The position numbers and the translations under genes were made by a program. A DNA stretch of 64,000 bases from SHAN690 sp041391765 (lineage in GTDB: Bacteria > Bacteroidota > Bacteroidia > Flavobacteriales_G > Salibacteraceae): positions 59,784 to 123,783 of the forward strand of contig JAWKNJ010000019.1 in the NCBI GenBank assembly GCA_041391765.1. Reading direction: 5' to 3'. Position 1 is the stretch's first letter. Each line of letters starts with the position of its first letter. Below, in pieces: positions 62,220 through 64,000 of this stretch. The notes under the pieces were generated by a model. That model made no database searches and had not been told where the DNA came from. It saw only the letters and a program-made list of their open reading frames with translations.

Positions 62220-62738
62220 TTAAAAACCAAGCTTAGGCGTAGCCATGTTTTCGATCAAAACGCCAACGCAGAAAAGGCTTTCGGGATCCGGTTGAGCACT
62301 TTTCTTTCCCCCTTCTTCAGGTGGAGGACCTGGAGCTGTGATTCGAACAATTATCTTTTTCGTGACTTCACTGCTGAATTCGAAGAACATGGGAAGTCCT
62401 CCTTCAGTTCCCTGATCTGCAGGAACGTCAAGTGAAGCAGTTTCATTGTCAAACAATACGTCTTGAGAACGACTGTCAACGATTTTAAACTTAATTGGTT
62501 CCTCCACATTGTTATCTTGACAAAGACTCACGCGATAATCTTGACCGGAATGTGCAACGAACACCAAGTCGGAGGTGTGGCCAAGAACGAACATGCCACT
62601 TTTAGACTGTGTGTTGTACATCATAGAAACGTTATCAGAACCATAACATTTTCTCTTATGAAAATTCTTGCAGTCTTGCGCACTGAGTGTACCAATGGTC
62701 AGGCCAAGAACCGAAATTAGGAATAGGAGTTTGCTCAT
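62220..62738 (-). CDS. Secreted protein, unknown function
   Basis: A 172-residue protein from ATG 62738 (MSKLLFLISVLGLTIGTLSAQ signal peptide). The mature part starts DCKNFHKRKCYGSDNVSMMYNTQSKSGMF, then a beta-rich domain (YRVSLCQDN ... KFKIVDSRSQDVLFDN) and a short proline-rich loop (APGPPPEEGG), ending CVGVLIEN. It resembles proteins encoded beside Bacteroidota lipoproteins but has no family I can name. It lies 10 nt downstream of the next lipoprotein gene, so the two form an operon. Confidence 0.72.
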   Translation of the reverse strand: MSKLLFLISVLGLTIGTLSAQDCKNFHKRKCYGSDNVSMMYNTQSKSGMFVLGHTSDLVFVAHSGQDYRVSLCQDNNVEEPIKFKIVDSRSQDVLFDNETASLDVPADQGTEGGLPMFFEFSSEVTKKIIVRITAPGPPPEEGGKKSAQPDPESLFCVGVLIENMATPKLGF

Positions 62739-62748
62739 GCCGTACATA

Positions 62749-63651
62749 TTATCCTTCGCTTGGATTTGAAAATGAATTACGATAGTCGGTTGCAGCCTTT
62801 TTCAGGGCATTGAATTCATCAGCGGTCATTACAATTCGGTTGCCGCCTAGAACAGTTTTTTGACCTTGTTGACTTACTTCTTGAGAAACACTCACTTCAT
62901 CTAGATTCAAGAATACGTCACTCACACCTTGAATATCGGTTAGCACTTCCAACACGCGATCCTCATCTCTAAACAAGTTCAAATAGTCCAACACATTTTC
63001 CATTACCAATTTTTGGTCAGCCAAGCGTTGTATGGTTTCGTTACCATCCTTATAGGTGTCAATCATGTTGGTCAAGATGTAGATGCTTTCTACGAATCCT
63101 CCGGCAGCTATTATAGCCAGCGTGGAACCTTTTTCATTCTGCTCCAACATACCAATGATGTTCTGGTATGAACTCGTTGATATAACTTCAAGTGAATCAC
63201 TGTTATCCATGTTACTCTTCACACGGTTTACCATCAATTCGTCAAATACGTATGAAATGCCTAAATCGTCACCCACCTTTCTCAGGTTATCGAAGTTTGA
63301 AATAGACTCTTGAAATTTCTCATAAGAAGCGGTATAAGCTATGTCAGCGGTCAATCGTCCAAAATTCAATGCTTGAGTCTTCGATGATGCATAATTGACC
63401 TGCGCAGTGGTAATCAACCCATCTTTATAAGGAAGCTTACTAGACTTGATAATTCCGAAAAGTTCATTCGGGCTTGGAACTTGATACGAACTGCCATTCA
63501 TTGCATCAAATCCCCACATTTCAACTTCGTTGGTATCCACTGCTGTGGTATCCTCCTGCGGTTCGCTTTTCGCGTTGTCTCCGCCTCCGCAAGAAGTAAA
63601 TACTATTACACTAAGTGCAGTGGCGAAAAGGGTTAGGTAGTGTTTTTTCAT
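62749..63651 (-). CDS. Lipoprotein of unknown function
   Basis: A 300-residue lipoprotein from ATG 63651: signal MKKHYLTLFATALSVIVFTSC, then GGGDNAKSEPQEDTT as an acidic linker. The body is mostly helical (AFNYASSKTQAL-like repeats, YEKFQESISNFDNLRKVGDDLGISYVFDEL, LADQKLVMENVLDYLNLF). It is conserved-looking but unassigned. The upstream frame to 63690 is rejected because it lacks a signal peptide. Cotranscribed with the secreted protein downstream. Confidence 0.75.
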   Translation of the reverse strand: MKKHYLTLFATALSVIVFTSCGGGDNAKSEPQEDTTAVDTNEVEMWGFDAMNGSSYQVPSPNELFGIIKSSKLPYKDGLITTAQVNYASSKTQALNFGRLTADIAYTASYEKFQESISNFDNLRKVGDDLGISYVFDELMVNRVKSNMDNSDSLEVISTSSYQNIIGMLEQNEKGSTLAIIAAGGFVESIYILTNMIDTYKDGNETIQRLADQKLVMENVLDYLNLFRDEDRVLEVLTDIQGVSDVFLNLDEVSVSQEVSQQGQKTVLGGNRIVMTADEFNALKKAATDYRNSFSNPSEG

Positions 63652-63799
63652 TTGACGAGCGATAATAACACTTATGTCTGAATCGGACAAAAATAGAAAT
63701 ATTTAGATTGTCTTAAATTTCGCAACGCCTCTGTTATCAGGCATTTGCGCTTTGTGATTCCTTTGTTAAGAATCGCAGCCAATATAGGCGAATTTTGAA

Positions 63800-64000
63800 C
63801 TACGCGGTAGCCGATTTTGCTGTTTTGAATTCCGAGGTCGTATGGAATTCAAGATCAGGGTAGTTTTCCTGTGCCATTTGCAGCATCCATGCAGACGGGG
63901 CAAGGAAGACAGGATTGTCATCTTTGTCATAAGCAACCTCGGCTGCTTTGATTCGGACAAACTCTTCCAATTGTTTGGTGTTGGTGGTGGTAATCCAGCA
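63800..64000 (-). CDS. prfC: Peptide chain release factor 3, C-terminal fragment
   Basis: The open minus-strand frame from the right edge to a TAG at 63800-63802 encodes ITTTNTKQLEEFVRIKAAEV, then AYDKDDNPVFLAPSAWMLQM, AQENYPDLEFHTTSEF and KTAKSATA. This matches the C-terminus of RF3 (E. coli ends with the same ...A-E-x-x-P-D-x-x-F-H-x-T-R-E-H pattern). RF3 is a GTPase that recycles RF1/RF2 and acts in quality control. The 5' part lies beyond the window. Confidence 0.85.
   Translation of the reverse strand, partial: CWITTTNTKQLEEFVRIKAAEVAYDKDDNPVFLAPSAWMLQMAQENYPDLEFHTTSEFKTAKSATA

Noticed and set aside
63766..63960. 64-codon minus-strand ORF overlapping the right edge
   Set aside because: It is out of frame with the clear prfC C-terminus and lacks protein-like composition.
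1..64000. CRISPR arrays, rRNA, insertion sequences, prophage
   Set aside because: No spaced repeats, transposase or phage genes were seen on reading either strand; only one tRNA was found.

Overview
The window is a chromosomal segment of a Bacteroidota bacterium, most likely from the order Flavobacteriales. Several things point there: type IX secretion hallmarks (a PorP/SprF-like protein, a gliding-motility-type C-terminal domain, YPNP-type C-terminal sorting domains), a topoisomerase IV pair with the Bacteroidota-style long acidic ParC tail, FTR1 permease fused to cytochrome c, a LuxC-like acyl-CoA reductase, lipoproteins with SC/AC lipoboxes, and recurrent TAnnTTYG promoter boxes. Genes are dense and often overlap by 1-14 nt. 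No rRNA, insertion sequence, prophage or CRISPR array was seen. One tRNA, Pro(GGG), is present.

Layout. 0-5 kb: a geranylgeranyl-reductase-like flavoprotein, a START protein, an aquaporin-ArsC arsenic pair, TerB-like and small proteins, a GNAT enzyme and a small MscS. 5-9 kb: a DUF2490 protein, a coiled-coil membrane protein and an OmpR-type two-component system. 9-14 kb: a DUF2202 protein, a HEAT protein with a decayed partial copy, a DoxX plus ArsR-AHSA1 fusion operon behind two tandem operators, and a larger MscS whose signal peptide is cut by an amber codon. 14-18 kb: a frameshifted M1 peptidase and exonuclease III. 18-21 kb: bestrophin-TfoX-MnmH-SelD, a selenium-modified-tRNA operon. 21-24 kb: a T9SS-exported vanadium-haloperoxidase-like protein and a beta-barrel-like protein. 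24-28.6 kb: a receiver / hybrid kinase / NtrC-type regulator operon with matching upstream sites and a candidate sigma-54 promoter. 28.7-33 kb: pepT, cytochrome c-FTR1, and a frameshifted yebC. 33-37.4 kb: a HisKA_2 kinase/LytTR pair divergent from a YHYH-MORN-SCO cluster, with a 28-bp inverted repeat between them. 37.4-41 kb: tRNA-Pro, trxB, an M49 peptidase and a TonB-C-like protein. 41-47.8 kb: T9SS surface genes, acyl-CoA reductase and a SixA-like phosphatase. 47.9-54.4 kb: parE - MORN/TonB protein - parC. 54.4-62.2 kb: a badly frameshifted choice-of-anchor-B protein, a DUF4153 membrane protein and a frameshifted SGNH-SGNH-MBOAT O-acetylation cluster. 62-64 kb: two secreted proteins and the C-terminal end of prfC, which runs off the window.

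The best candidates for something new are the self-contained NtrC-type circuit at 23.6-28.7 kb, the MORN/TonB-C gene translationally embedded between the two topoisomerase IV subunits, and the DoxX/ArsR-AHSA1 operon with its paired operators. The clustered frameshifts (15.1-15.7, 17.9, 32.4-32.6, 54.5-55.9, 58.6-61.1 kb) hit well-conserved genes and are more likely local sequence error than biology, but this cannot be settled from the sequence alone.
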